In this document: one piece after another, positions 53,744 through 62,643 of the stretch | Layout: each line of letters begins with the position of its first letter | Numbering within the stretch: position 1 is the stretch's first letter | From: UBA6115 sp050953005 | Lineage (GTDB): Bacteria > Bacillota > Clostridia > Christensenellales > Aristaeellaceae | Reading direction: 5' to 3' | NCBI GenBank assembly: GCA_050953005.1 | Contig: JBMNLV010000014.1 | Coordinates: 108,313 to 172,312 of the forward strand | DNA length: 64,000 bases | Notes under the pieces: generated by a model | What the model was told of the DNA's origin: nothing | Database searches by the model: none | What the model saw: only the letters and a program-made list of their open reading frames with translations | Translations under genes and position numbers: made by a program

Positions 53744-54949
53744 ATGAGGAAAACCCTGTCCTTGATCCTGGCGGCGGCCTTTGTGCTGTCCCTGGCCGGC
53801 GCGGCCTTCGCGCAGGATAAGGATTATTCCAATGTCACCATCCGCATTTATTCCAACTCCAATTCCACCGAGCGTGTCACCTGGCTGAAAAACGAAGCCA
53901 AGGCCGCCGGATTCAACATTTCCCTGGATGATACCACCGTTATTTCCGGCGATGTCACAGCCATCCAGGCAGCCAATGAGAACAAGGACGGCGACATCCT
54001 CTTCGGCCTGAACGAGACCCGCTGGAGCCAGGTGGTGGACGGCGTGTATGAGAACGTCAAGCTTCTGGACTGGACGCCCCCCTGGGCGGATGAGGTGGGC
54101 GAGTACGCCTATCCCGGCAAGGCCTACGGCCTGGTCATCCAGAACATCCTGATGCTCTACCGCACGGATGAATTGGGCACCAGGGGCGAAACGCTCAAGT
54201 TCACCCACTGGGCGGACCTGGTCGACAGCGGCTACACCTGGTACCGCCAGGGCAAGGTAGGCGGCACCACCAACTCCAACATCAACAACTCCCTGCTGTA
54301 TCCCTATGTGGACCCGGCCTCCCCGGCCGGCGGCATCAGCCTGGACGGCTGGAAAATGCTGTGGAAGTATTGCGAGAAGGGTGTTTTTACCGGTGACTCC
54401 TACGGCTTTGATCCCCTGAACCGCGGCGATGTCCAGGTGGGTACCTTCTACTCCTCCTCCCTGTACGGCAAGATTGACGCCGCGGCGGATGGCAGCAGCA
54501 ACCCCCTGAAGGGCACCCTGCAGCCGGAAAACTGGGCGCTGGTGGACATTGAGGACGGCACCTACTACATCGCCGAATACCTGGGCATCCTGGACCGGGA
54601 GGGCCGCTCTGCCGAGGAGACCGAGGCCGTCATCGCCTTTGCCGAGTGGTTCGGCTCCGCCGAGGTGCAGGCTTTCTGGGGCGAGGAATTTGACTCCTAT
54701 CCCTGCAATGAGGAAGCCGTCAAGATGCTTTATCCCGACGGCAAGCCCGGCATCTATACGCTGAAGAACTTCGCCCTGGCCCCCATTGAGGGCACCGATA
54801 TGAACTATGCCGAGTATGTGGCCGCGCATTCCTCGGAGTGGACCAATATCATGACCAACCTGGGCTTCTACTGGGCGGACGCGGCCGCGGCCGTCGCCGA
54901 GCCGGACTGGGCCAACCTGGATTGGGCCACCCTGACCCAGAAAAAATAA
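53744..54949 (+). CDS. ABC transporter substrate-binding protein, FbpA/AfuA-like
   Basis: A 401-residue binding protein. Signal peptide RKTLSLILAAAFVLSLAGAA with cleavage at AFA-QD and no lipobox. The mature sequence (VTIRIYSNSNSTERVTWLKNEAKAAGF, then AANENKDGDILFGLNETRW) fits the iron(III)/thiamine/putrescine-like family. GLVIQNILMLYRTDEL and VIAFAEWFGSAEVQAFWGEEF follow the family order. AAAGGAGG lies 10 bases before the ATG. It leads an operon with an FbpC/PotA-type ATPase and a fused double permease. Likely ligands are ferric chelates, phosphonates or polyamines; the sequence does not decide. Confidence 0.9.
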   Translation: MRKTLSLILAAAFVLSLAGAAFAQDKDYSNVTIRIYSNSNSTERVTWLKNEAKAAGFNISLDDTTVISGDVTAIQAANENKDGDILFGLNETRWSQVVDGVYENVKLLDWTPPWADEVGEYAYPGKAYGLVIQNILMLYRTDELGTRGETLKFTHWADLVDSGYTWYRQGKVGGTTNSNINNSLLYPYVDPASPAGGISLDGWKMLWKYCEKGVFTGDSYGFDPLNRGDVQVGTFYSSSLYGKIDAAADGSSNPLKGTLQPENWALVDIEDGTYYIAEYLGILDREGRSAEETEAVIAFAEWFGSAEVQAFWGEEFDSYPCNEEAVKMLYPDGKPGIYTLKNFALAPIEGTDMNYAEYVAAHSSEWTNIMTNLGFYWADAAAAVAEPDWANLDWATLTQKK

Positions 54950-54975
54950 TCCCACGGCTTCATACGTTCCCAACC

Positions 54976-55003
54976 GCTTGGCGGGCCTTGCGGCCCGCCA
55001 AGC
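54976..55003 (+). terminator. perfect 12-bp stem-loop between binding-protein and ATPase genes
   Basis: GCTTGGCGGGCC and GGCCCGCCAAGC around TTGC. No T-tract follows, so it is probably an mRNA-stabilising or partial attenuator hairpin that keeps the binding protein more abundant than the downstream subunits. Confidence 0.65.
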
Positions 55004-55039
55004 CGCTATCTGTCGGCTTTCCCCCGCAAGGAGGCTCGC

Positions 55040-56060
55040 ATGATTCGCTTGGAAGACATCACCGTCCGCTTTGACCGGTTCACCGCCCTGGACAATATCA
55101 GCGTCCAGGTGAACGAAGGGGAATTTTTTACCTTTCTGGGCCCCTCCGGCTGCGGCAAAACCACCACGCTGCGCGTCATCGCGGGCTTTATCCAGCCTGC
55201 CGCCGGCCGCGTGATGGTGCGCGGCCGGGACATCACCCGGGTGCCCATTGAGGAGCGCAACATCGGCATCGTTTTTCAATCCTACGCGCTGTTCCCCACC
55301 ATGACCGTGCGCGACAACATCGCCTTCGGCCTGAAGATCAAAAAGCTGCCGGCGGCGCAAATCAGGGACAAGGTGGCGGACATCGCCTCCAAGGTGGATT
55401 TGTCCTCCGAGCAGCTGGGCAAGGCGGTCAGCCAGCTTTCCGGCGGGCAGCAGCAGCGCGTGGCCATCGCCCGCGCGCTGGTGACTGAGCCCGCCATCAT
55501 CTGCATGGACGAGCCCCTGTCCAACCTGGACGCCAAACTGCGCGTCCAGCTGCGCAACGAGCTGAAACACATGCAGCAGAAGTTCGGCATCACCACCATT
55601 TATGTCACCCATGACCAGGAGGAGGCGCTGACGCTGTCCGACCGCATCGCGGTGTTCAACAAGGGCGTCATTGAGCAAGTCGGCACGCCCAACGAGGTCT
55701 ACAACCACTCAAAAACACAGTTCGTCTGCAACTTCATCGGCGATATCAACCGCCTGTCGGAGCGAGACCTGCGAATTGACGCGGCTGGATCCGGCGCAGG
55801 CGCACTATATCCGCCTGGAACGCGTGCCGGTCAACCCGCAGCCTGACGCGCATACGGCGCTGCTGCGCGGCACCATCAAAAGCCGCGAATATTACGGGAT
55901 GTACATCAAGTACACCGTCCAGACCCCGCAGCAGTCCATCCGCTCCATTGTGCGCAATGACGGTGTGAGCATCTATGAGCCGGGGCAGGAGGTCAGCCTG
56001 GGCATCAATCCGCTCAATATCATGAGCTATCCGGAGAACGGGGGGGAGGAGGCGCCATGA
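55040..56060 (+). pseudogene. ABC transporter ATP-binding protein, FbpC/PotA-type, split by a frameshift
   Basis: The first frame (55040-55846) holds the whole ATPase domain: Walker A GPSGCGKTT near 34-42, Q-loop VFQSYALFP, signature LSGGQQQRVAI, Walker B IICMDEPLSNLD and H-loop VTHDQEEAL. The C-terminal TOBE domain is in another frame to 56060: DPAQAHYIRLERVPVNPQ, LLRGTIKSREYYGMYIKYTV and QEVSLGINPLNIMSYPENG. The switch lies between about 55757 and 55785. The nucleotide-binding part is complete and could work without TOBE; a sequencing indel is the simpler explanation. AAGGAGG precedes the ATG. The true 3' end overlaps the permease start by 4 bp. Confidence 0.88.
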
Positions 56061-57988
56061 AGACAGGCACGCGCTGGCTGAAGCCTGCCAACATCTTCAG
56101 GCTGTTCGGCTTTGGCGTATTTATTTACCTGTTCATGGGCTTTATGGTTCTGCCCAACTGGAACACGCTGACGCAGATTTTCAGCACCACCGTCAAAACG
56201 GTGGACCCGGTTACCGGGCTTGAGACCGTCCGGCGGGATCCCTGGGCGGTCATCCGTTTCTTTTTTGCCGGCAACATGGGCAAGTATGTGCTCAACTCGC
56301 TCAAGCTGGGCGTGTTCCTGGTCATCACTGTCAACATCGTGGGCATCTCCATTGTGCTGCTGACCGAGTATTTTGACATCAAGGGCGCCAGGATCCTGCG
56401 CCTGGGCTATATGACCACCCTGATTTACAGCGGCGTCGCGCTGGTGACCGGCTACCTGTTTTTGTATGACAACAATGGCATCCTGACCACCGCACTGGTC
56501 AACGCCTACCCGGGCGTGGACAAGAACTGGTTTTCCGGCTTCAATGCCGTCATGTTCACCATGACCTTTGCCTGCACCAGCAACCATATGCTGTTTTTGC
56601 GCAACGCTATCCGCAACATCGACTACAACACGGTCGAGGCCGCGCGCAACCTGGGCGCGCGCCCCATGAAGGTGTTGTGGAAGGTGGTCTTTCCCACGCT
56701 GATCCCCACCCTGTTTTCCCTCACCATTATGACCTTTATCACCGGCCTTTGCGCGATGAGCGCGCCCACGCTGCTGGGCTATGACTCCATCAACCCGGAA
56801 ATCGTCCGCCTGGCGGGCTCCTCCATCGCCGACGAGGCCTTTCCCCAGGCGCGCGCCGCCCTGCTGTCCATCATCCTGGCCCTGTTCACCATCATCCTGC
56901 TGACCGTGCTGTCCGCCTATGAGCGCAGGGGGCACTACCTGTCCGTTTCCAAGACCAAGGCCAGGCTGGTCAAGCAGAAGATCCACAACCCTTTCGCCAA
57001 TGCCCTGGCGCATGTGTACGCCTATCTTCTGTTCATCATTTACATGACCCCGGTGGTAATGATCATCCTCTTCTCCTTTCAGACCTATGGCGCCATCCGC
57101 ATGAAGACGCTGGACCTGGGCAACTGGACGCTGCTGAACTACTTCGGCCAGGCCGATTATTCCTACCTGACTTCCCGGGGCACCTACCGCGTGCGCGAGG
57201 GCGCGGTGAGCGGCGTCTTTTCCAACGCCGATACCCTGGGGGGCATCCGCACCAGCTTCATCCTCTCGGCCGTCGCGGCGGCGGCCGCCTGCGTCATCGT
57301 GGTGGTGGCGGTCAATTACATCTTCAAGCGCAAAAAGACCGGCGCGCTGGTGGAATACGCGCTGCTGTTCCCGTGGCTCTTGCCCACCATCCTCATTTGC
57401 TATTCCTACCGCACCTTCTTTAACAGCAACGACGTCTGGTACGTGGGCAACGTCAACCTGTACTACATGCACAACGTGCGGCTGCTGATCATCATCGCCT
57501 ACACCGTTACCAAGCTGCCCTTTTCGCTGCGCATGATCAAGGCGGCCTATTACGCCATAGACGACGAGCTGGAGGACGCCGCGCGCAACCTGGGCGCGGG
57601 CGGGCTGACCACCATGCTCAGGGTCAAGCTGCCCATCATCCTGCCCAGCGTGCTGGCTGTCTTCGCGCTCAATTTCAACGCGCTGTTTACCGAGTATGAC
57701 ATGTCGGCCACCTTTGCCTCCTCCTACGGCACGACCTATGCCATGGTCATGCAGTCCATGACGCGCGAGGAGGGCCTGTACGGCTTCAATGTCAACGCCT
57801 CAGGCCGCAGGGCCGCCTCCACCGTCTTCATCATGCTGCTGTCCGGTCTGGTGCTCTACCTGGTCTACGGCGTGGGCGCGCGCGACCTGGGCGAGCGCCT
57901 GGCCATCCGCGAGAAGCGCCGCGCGCGCCGGGCCAAGTGGGCCGCCCGCCTGCTCCCGCGCAAACAAGCAGCCGGGGGCGGCGGATGA
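56057..57988 (+). CDS. fused two-domain ABC permease, FbpB-type
   Basis: A 643-residue membrane protein with two BPD_transp_1 domains in tandem. Each has an EAA loop: EAARNLGARPMKVLWKVVFP near 195 and EDAARNLGAGGLTTMLRVKLP near 515. About 12 spans are visible (first IFRLFGFGVFIYLFMGFMVL). FbpB-type permeases of ferric importers have this duplicated form, which agrees with the binding protein and ATPase upstream. The start overlaps the ATPase stop (ATGA), and the stop overlaps the next gene's start. The C-terminus is strongly basic (REKRRARRAKWAARLLPRK). Confidence 0.92.
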   Translation: MKTGTRWLKPANIFRLFGFGVFIYLFMGFMVLPNWNTLTQIFSTTVKTVDPVTGLETVRRDPWAVIRFFFAGNMGKYVLNSLKLGVFLVITVNIVGISIVLLTEYFDIKGARILRLGYMTTLIYSGVALVTGYLFLYDNNGILTTALVNAYPGVDKNWFSGFNAVMFTMTFACTSNHMLFLRNAIRNIDYNTVEAARNLGARPMKVLWKVVFPTLIPTLFSLTIMTFITGLCAMSAPTLLGYDSINPEIVRLAGSSIADEAFPQARAALLSIILALFTIILLTVLSAYERRGHYLSVSKTKARLVKQKIHNPFANALAHVYAYLLFIIYMTPVVMIILFSFQTYGAIRMKTLDLGNWTLLNYFGQADYSYLTSRGTYRVREGAVSGVFSNADTLGGIRTSFILSAVAAAAACVIVVVAVNYIFKRKKTGALVEYALLFPWLLPTILICYSYRTFFNSNDVWYVGNVNLYYMHNVRLLIIIAYTVTKLPFSLRMIKAAYYAIDDELEDAARNLGAGGLTTMLRVKLPIILPSVLAVFALNFNALFTEYDMSATFASSYGTTYAMVMQSMTREEGLYGFNVNASGRRAASTVFIMLLSGLVLYLVYGVGARDLGERLAIREKRRARRAKWAARLLPRKQAAGGGG

Positions 57989-58353
57989 CCCGCGAGGCCT
58001 TTCTCAGCTTCTGCGCCGGCCTGGAGGGCGCCCTGCTGGACCGCCCCTTCCGGGACGACCCGGACACCATCGTGGCGCGGCATGAGCGCAACAGGAAATG
58101 GTTCGCCATCCTGATGCGCGTTGCGGGCAGGGAGTTTGTCAACCTCAAATGCCGGCCGGTGGAGGGCAGCCTGCTGCGCGGCATGTTCGGCGGCATCCGG
58201 CCGGCCTACCACATGAACAAGGAACACTGGATCTCCGTGGACCTGCAGGGCGACGTGCCCCGGGAGGTCATCCACAGGCTGGTCACGGACAGCCACCGGC
58301 TGACCGCGCCGCGGCCGCGCGGGAGAAAGTCTGTCCAACCGGCAGATAAATAA
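57985..58353 (+). CDS. MmcQ/YjbR family protein
   Basis: A 122-residue protein with the CyaY-like fold of the MmcQ/YjbR family: MTREAFLSFCAGLEGALLDRPF, then WFAILMRV, FVNLKCRP near 50, MNKEHWISVDLQGDVPREVIHRLVTDSH at the end. The family is a putative DNA-binding protein of unknown role. ATG 57985 overlaps the permease stop by 4 bp (ATGA), so translation is coupled to the iron-type importer. Sixteen further codons upstream are open but lie inside the permease gene. A strong terminator follows after 37 bp. Confidence 0.88.
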   Translation: MTREAFLSFCAGLEGALLDRPFRDDPDTIVARHERNRKWFAILMRVAGREFVNLKCRPVEGSLLRGMFGGIRPAYHMNKEHWISVDLQGDVPREVIHRLVTDSHRLTAPRPRGRKSVQPADK

Positions 58354-58390
58354 AGTACATGTCGCACGCGGGCGACACAAATAGGGGATG

Positions 58391-58420
58391 AAAACGAGGT
58401 GCCTGAGCACCTCGTTTTTC
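58391..58420 (+). terminator. intrinsic terminator of the ferric-type importer operon
   Basis: AAAACGAGGTGC (58391-58402) and GCACCTCGTTTT (58407-58418) around CTGA, running into TTTTT. Confidence 0.9.
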
Positions 58421-58445
58421 ATTGTGGGTTGAAGCGCACAATAAG

Positions 58446-58472
58446 GGGAGGCCGGCGGAAAGCCGGCCTCCC
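58446..58472 (-). terminator. hairpin after the anti-sigma remnant
   Basis: GGGAGGCCGGC and GCCGGCCTCCC form a perfect 11-bp stem with a 5-base loop. It lies about 25 bp after the last stop of the minus-strand anti-sigma remnant. The T-tract is weak. Confidence 0.5.
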
Positions 58473-58496
58473 GTACATGTGATGAAACGCAGTAAT

Positions 58497-59682
58497 TTAT
58501 GGTTCTGTTTTTGTCAGCGTGATGAACGCCGGCTCTGTGAGCGGCCGTTCCAGTTCCGCCCCGTCCTCAGCATCCACACCGCAGCTGCAATTCCAGCGTG
58601 TCCGGCGCCTGGCCGGTGCCGTGGAAATTGAAGACCAGGGTGTCCGTGCCGCCCGGCGTCCCGTCCAGGGGGCGAAGCTCCGCCTGCCTGCCGTCCCGCA
58701 GGTACACAGCGTACCAGGCGTCCTCAGACAATGACGGGAAGATGGCGCCTTCAGCTTTCAGGATTGCCTGGGCAGCGGCAGCCGAGGCTGTGACAGAAAC
58801 GTTGAAAGGGATGTTGGCAAAACTGCCCTGCCCCCGGAAATGGTGGACATTGGCGTCTGTCCGCCAGACGGTGGCTTTCATGGGCTCCAAATCCACTCGC
58901 TCAAAGCGGGAAAATAAAAAGCCTGCTGCCCGTCAAAGTAATGGTATTGCGCTGTCTGAAACAGTCCGATTTCAATGTTCAGCACATCCAGGTTCCGGGC
59001 TTTTTCCGGCAGGGGGCTCACATATTCCCGGACGGTGAACACCTGTCCGTCCAGCGCCCGGCAATTGGCCTGTGCTGTCAGGCGGCAAATCCAGCCCGTC
59101 CGGGGTTCGTGTGTGGTCTGAGGGGCTGATATTGTATTCCACGAAGCCAAAGGGCTTTCCCGCCGCCGTGGCTTCATTCCATTGGCGGATGAGCCCGTCG
59201 GTTTCCGGGTTTGTCAGCGCCATCGTGAGGGGGTTGCTGTTTTTTTCCATCCTGGCCAGCTGCTCCTGTGTCGGGGTGAATTCCTCCAGGTATCTGCCGT
59301 TTTGGATGGCATAGGCCACCACCAGGGACTGGCCGTCGTAATAGGCGCTGTTGATGCCCGCGGTGCCGGCGCCCGGTTTTTGGCTGGCAATAGTGATGGG
59401 TGCAACCTCGTTGAGCGCCGCTTTGGGCGCCAACTGCGCAAGGCGCTGGTCTTCCTTGCCGAAGAGCTCAAACAAGTTGATGCCCAACAGCTCCGCCACG
59501 GCGCCAAACAGCGCCAGGGACAGGACTACCGCCACAACAATGGCCAAAACTGAAAACTTTTTTTTCATAACTTGTGTTTCCCCGGCCAGACGCCGGGCCT
59601 GCCGGCTGATGCGCAGGTCAAAATCCGGGCCGGGTACGGGCCGCTGGGTGAAAATCAGCCGTTCCAGTTTATGATCATCCAC
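58497..59682 (-). pseudogene. anti-sigma-factor-like membrane protein (DUF4179-type), multiply frameshifted
   Basis: Starting at GTG 59682 the frame encodes a short cytoplasmic region, a single span (KFSVLAIVVAVVLSLALFGAV) and an extracytoplasmic domain (NEVAPITIASQKPGAGTAGI, YYDGQSLVVAYAIQNGRYL). The protein continues in other frames: WICRLTAQANCRALDGQVFTV to ALSEWI, then KATVWRTDANVHHFRGQGSF to DTLELQL, then GVDAEDGAELERPLTEPAF to the stop at 58497. At least three shifts are needed, so this is decayed. Size, single span and overlap with the ECF sigma gene identify it as the cognate anti-sigma or sigma-associated protein. Confidence 0.7.
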
Positions 59683-60167
59683 AGCCCTTTTCCTCCATTT
59701 CGATTTGTTTGCGAAGCATTTTCAAGCCTCTGGATAAGATGGATGATACGGTTCCCCTGGGCACCTTCAGAATTTGCGCGATCTGCCGGTCGCCTCATGT
59801 TCTCGCTGTAGCGCAGCAGCAGGGGGCAGACGGTAACGTTCCTTCAGGTTGCCCAGGTACATCCATACCGGGGTTTCCTCCCGTACAGGGGGGCAGGTAT
59901 TGTTCCAAGGCGTCCATGGTGGTTTCCCCGCCTGCGTTTTCGCAAAACGGCATGGCACGCGTTGATGGTGCTGCGCATCAGGTAAGCGGGCAGGGCTTCC
60001 AAATCCCGGATGCCGTGAAGCCGCCGCCAGGCGGCTTCCACAGCGTCAGACACGGCGTCTTCGGCATCTGCCGGGCGCCGCAGCATCATCAGCGCAACAC
60101 GGTACATGGAGTGCTTTCTTTCTTCTACCGCCTGTAGGAAGCAGTCTCGTTGGGTGTCAGAGGGCAC
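59675..60167 (-). pseudogene. ECF RNA polymerase sigma factor, multiply frameshifted
   Basis: GTG 60167 has AAGGAGG 5 bases upstream. The first frame gives region 2: DCFLQAVEERKHSMYRVALM, RRPADAEDAVSDAVEAAWRR and LEALPAYLMRSTINACHAVLRKRRR. Region 4 is only recovered by changing frame several times: WMYLGNLKERYRLP, then LLLRYSENM, then RQIAQILKVPRGTVSSILSR and GLKMLRKQIEMEEKG, ending in TGA 59675 overlapping the anti-sigma GTG. At least three indels lie between about 59760 and 59930. Real decay of the whole sigma/anti-sigma pair is likely. Confidence 0.75.
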
Positions 60168-60406
60168 ATGTACCTCCTTGAGAGTGTGATCCGGATACAT
60201 CATAAGGAGTCGCCGGAAGCGCGTTTTGTTGCACTCCCGGAAATTTTTATTGCCATATTATAGGATAACTGCGCGCCATCGTGAAAGTTTCAACGCTATA
60301 CTGTATCAAAAATCCTCGCCCCATCAGCGCATTTACTCTTTCGTTCAGTATTGCCTGCGGAGCCCGGACAGCTGACGGCCCCCTCCGGCGCAGGCTGATT
60401 TTGCTT

Positions 60407-60435
60407 TTGCTTTCGGCGCGGGCCTGTGGTACAAT
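60407..60435 (+). promoter_or_regulatory. promoter of the MarR-type regulator gene
   Basis: TTGCTT (60407-60412), 17-bp spacer, TACAAT (60430-60435). The palindrome at 60439 lies over the transcription start. Confidence 0.7.
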
Positions 60436-60438
60436 CCG

Positions 60439-60458
60439 CTTGTTGATTTATCAACAAG
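60439..60458. promoter_or_regulatory. MarR-type operator palindrome
   Basis: CTTGTTGATTTATCAACAAG is a perfect 9-bp inverted repeat with a 2-base centre, starting 4 bases after the -10 box and 17 bp before the regulator's ATG. Autoregulation is likely. Confidence 0.75.
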
Positions 60459-60475
60459 CCGGAGGGAGCGCCGCG

Positions 60476-60928
60476 ATGCAGGAGCGTTTTGAGATGTTTA
60501 CTGTGCTGGTCAACCGTATCAGCCGCAATATCCGCAAAATCAAAAACCAGGAGATCGCCGCTTTTCAACTGAAAGGCGCGCATGTTTCCTGTTTGTACCA
60601 TCTATACAGGACCGATGGCCTGACAGCGACCGATTTATGCGAGCGCTGCGAGGAGGACAAGGCAGCCGTTTCCCGTTCCCTTGAGTATCTGGAAAAAAAC
60701 GGCTATCTGGTGTGCGGCTCGCAGCACGCCAAGCGTTACAAAAGCCCGTTTTCCCTGACGGCCAAGGGGCGCGAGGTGGGCAGGGAGATCAACGACAAGA
60801 TCAACCAGATCCTGGATGAGGTCGGCACCGGCATCACCCGGGAGGAGCGCCTGGTGTTTTACCGTAGCCTGTCCGTCATCAGCGACAGCCTGGACGCCAT
60901 CGCCAACAATATGGGGAGGCAGGGATAG
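60476..60928 (+). CDS. MarR-family transcriptional regulator
   Basis: A 150-residue winged-helix regulator: VLVNRISRNIRKIKNQEI (dimerisation helix), FQLKGAHVSCLYHLYRTDGLTATDLCERCEEDKAAVSRSLEYLEKNGYLVC (helix-turn-helix) and SPFSLTAKGREV (wing), then a C-terminal dimer helix. ATG 60476 is chosen because it has GGAGGG upstream and lies just after the promoter and operator; 65 upstream codons are open but precede the promoter. It probably represses itself and may control the alcohol and aldehyde dehydrogenase genes that follow. The inducer is unknown. Confidence 0.9.
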   Translation: MQERFEMFTVLVNRISRNIRKIKNQEIAAFQLKGAHVSCLYHLYRTDGLTATDLCERCEEDKAAVSRSLEYLEKNGYLVCGSQHAKRYKSPFSLTAKGREVGREINDKINQILDEVGTGITREERLVFYRSLSVISDSLDAIANNMGRQG

Positions 60929-61042
60929 GGATGTTTTTTCTGAAAGCCGCCTGTTGCCGCGCCTTTCAAATGGCGTTTCGCCCGGCGCTTCCGCTGCTTC
61001 CTTACCGGGAGCCCGGGATCGTCGCCGGCTGCGCCGGTTTGG

Positions 61043-61250
61043 ATGAAGCTGATCGAAGCGATCCGGGAGCTGAGCGCCGGCATGAGCATCCCGGGCAGGC
61101 TGCCCGGCATTCAACAGGGGGACATTCCCATGCTGGCCAAGCGCGCCGGGAAGGAAGCCAACCCTCTTTACCCCCGTACCCAAACTCATGACCCGAAGGG
61201 AGCTTGAGGCATTTTGCTACCGCTTCGCGGATTGGAGGCAGGACAGATGA
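61043..61250 (+). pseudogene. C-terminal fragment of an iron-containing alcohol dehydrogenase
   Basis: The sequence KLIEAIRELSAGMSIPGRLP, then IPMLAKRAGKEANPLYP, matches the C-terminus of group III iron-dependent alcohol dehydrogenases. After a C5 run at 61171-61175 the ending VPKLMTRRELEAF and YRFADWRQDR is in the next frame, with the TGA at 61248 overlapping the aldehyde dehydrogenase start. The catalytic and metal-binding domains are missing. The overlap shows that alcohol and aldehyde dehydrogenases were once one translationally coupled operon. The 5' part was deleted between the MarR gene and here. Confidence 0.75.
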
Positions 61251-62630
61251 AGACCCGGCAGATACAAGGGCTGCTTGAAGCGCAAAGGCGGTACTTCAAG
61301 ACCGGCGCGACGCTTCCGGTGGATTTCCGCCTGGCGCAGCTGAGGAAGCTGTATGCTGCTGTCAAACGGCATGAGAGGGAGGTCCTCGACGCGCTCAACC
61401 GGGACCTTGGCAAAAGCCCGTATGAGGGCTTCATGAGCGAAGCCGGCCTCGTGCTCAGCGAGATTTCCTACATGCTCCGGCGCACGAGGCGCTTTGCCCG
61501 GAGAAAGGCCGTGCGCACGCCCATGAGCCAGTTCCATTCGCGCAGCTTTCAGCAGGCCGTGCCCTACGGCAACACGCTGATCATGAGCCCGTGGAACTAT
61601 CCCTTCCTGCTGACGATTGACCCGCTCACCAATGCCATCGCCGCCGGCAACACGGCGATCGTCAAACCCAGCGCCTATTCGCCGGCGACCGGCGCCATGG
61701 TTCAAAAGATCATCACGGAATGCTTTGAGCCGGAGCATGTGGCGGTCGTCACCGGCGGGCGGGCGGAGAACACGGCGCTGCTGGACCAGAAGTTTGATTT
61801 TATTTTCTTCACCGGCAGCCAGGCGGTGGGCAGGGAGGTGCTGCGCCGCGCGGCGGAGCATTTAACCCCTGTGGTGCTGGAGCTTGGCGGAAAAAGCCCC
61901 TGCATAGTGGACGCCAGCGCCAACCTCGGGCTTGCCGCCAGAAGAATCGTGTTTGGCAAGTATTTGAACTGCGGCCAAACCTGCGTCGCGCCCGACTTTG
62001 TTCTTTGTGAAGCGTCCGTGAAGGACCGGTTTGTGTCCGAGGTCGCGCGGCAGATCCGGGAACAATACGGAGAAAAGCCGCTTGAAAACAAGGATTACGG
62101 CAGGATTGTCAACCGGAAGCATTTTGACCGCCTCCGCGGCCTGATCGATCAGAGCAAGGTGGTTGCAGGCGGGGAGGTGAATGAGGATGCCCTGCAGATC
62201 GCGCCCACCGTGATGGACGGGGTCACCTGGGACGACGCGGTCATGGGCGAGGAGATCTTCGGCCCCCATTATGCCCATCCTGACTTATGACAGCTTTGAC
62301 GCGGTGATGTCCGGCCTCAAGGACAGGGACAAACCGCTCGCGCTGTATCTGTTTTCCAACAATAAGGAGCGCGTCAGGCGGGTGACAGGCGAATTGTCCT
62401 ACGGGGGCGGATGCATCAACGATGTGGTCATCCACCTGGCCACAAGCGAAATGGGTTTTGGCGGCGTCGGGGAAAGCGGCATGGGCTCCTACCACGGCAA
62501 AGACGGATTTGACGCTTTTTCCCACTATAAATCCATCGTCGACAAGAAAACCTGGCTGGACCTGCCCATGCGGTATCAGCCCTATCGCAGCAGGCTGTAT
62601 GAAAAGCTTTTGCGCCTATTTTTAAGGTAA
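61247..62630 (+). pseudogene. NAD(P)-dependent aldehyde dehydrogenase, split by one frameshift
   Basis: About 460 residues of the class 3-like family (ALDH without the long N-terminal extension). The NAD loop is PWNYPFLLTIDPL, catalytic Glu is in LELGGKSP and nucleophile Cys in NCGQTCVAPDF. The first frame ends in EEIFGPHYAHPDL; removing one C from the C5 run at 62263-62267 gives EEIFGPIMPILTYDSFDAV and the complete C-terminus (GFGGVGESGMGSYHG, then LDLPMRYQPY). All catalytic residues are intact, so a sequencing indel is quite possible. ATG 61247 overlaps the stop of the alcohol dehydrogenase fragment (ATGA). The enzyme would oxidise or reduce medium-chain aldehydes. Confidence 0.9.
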
Positions 62631-62643
62631 AGGAGAAACAGGG

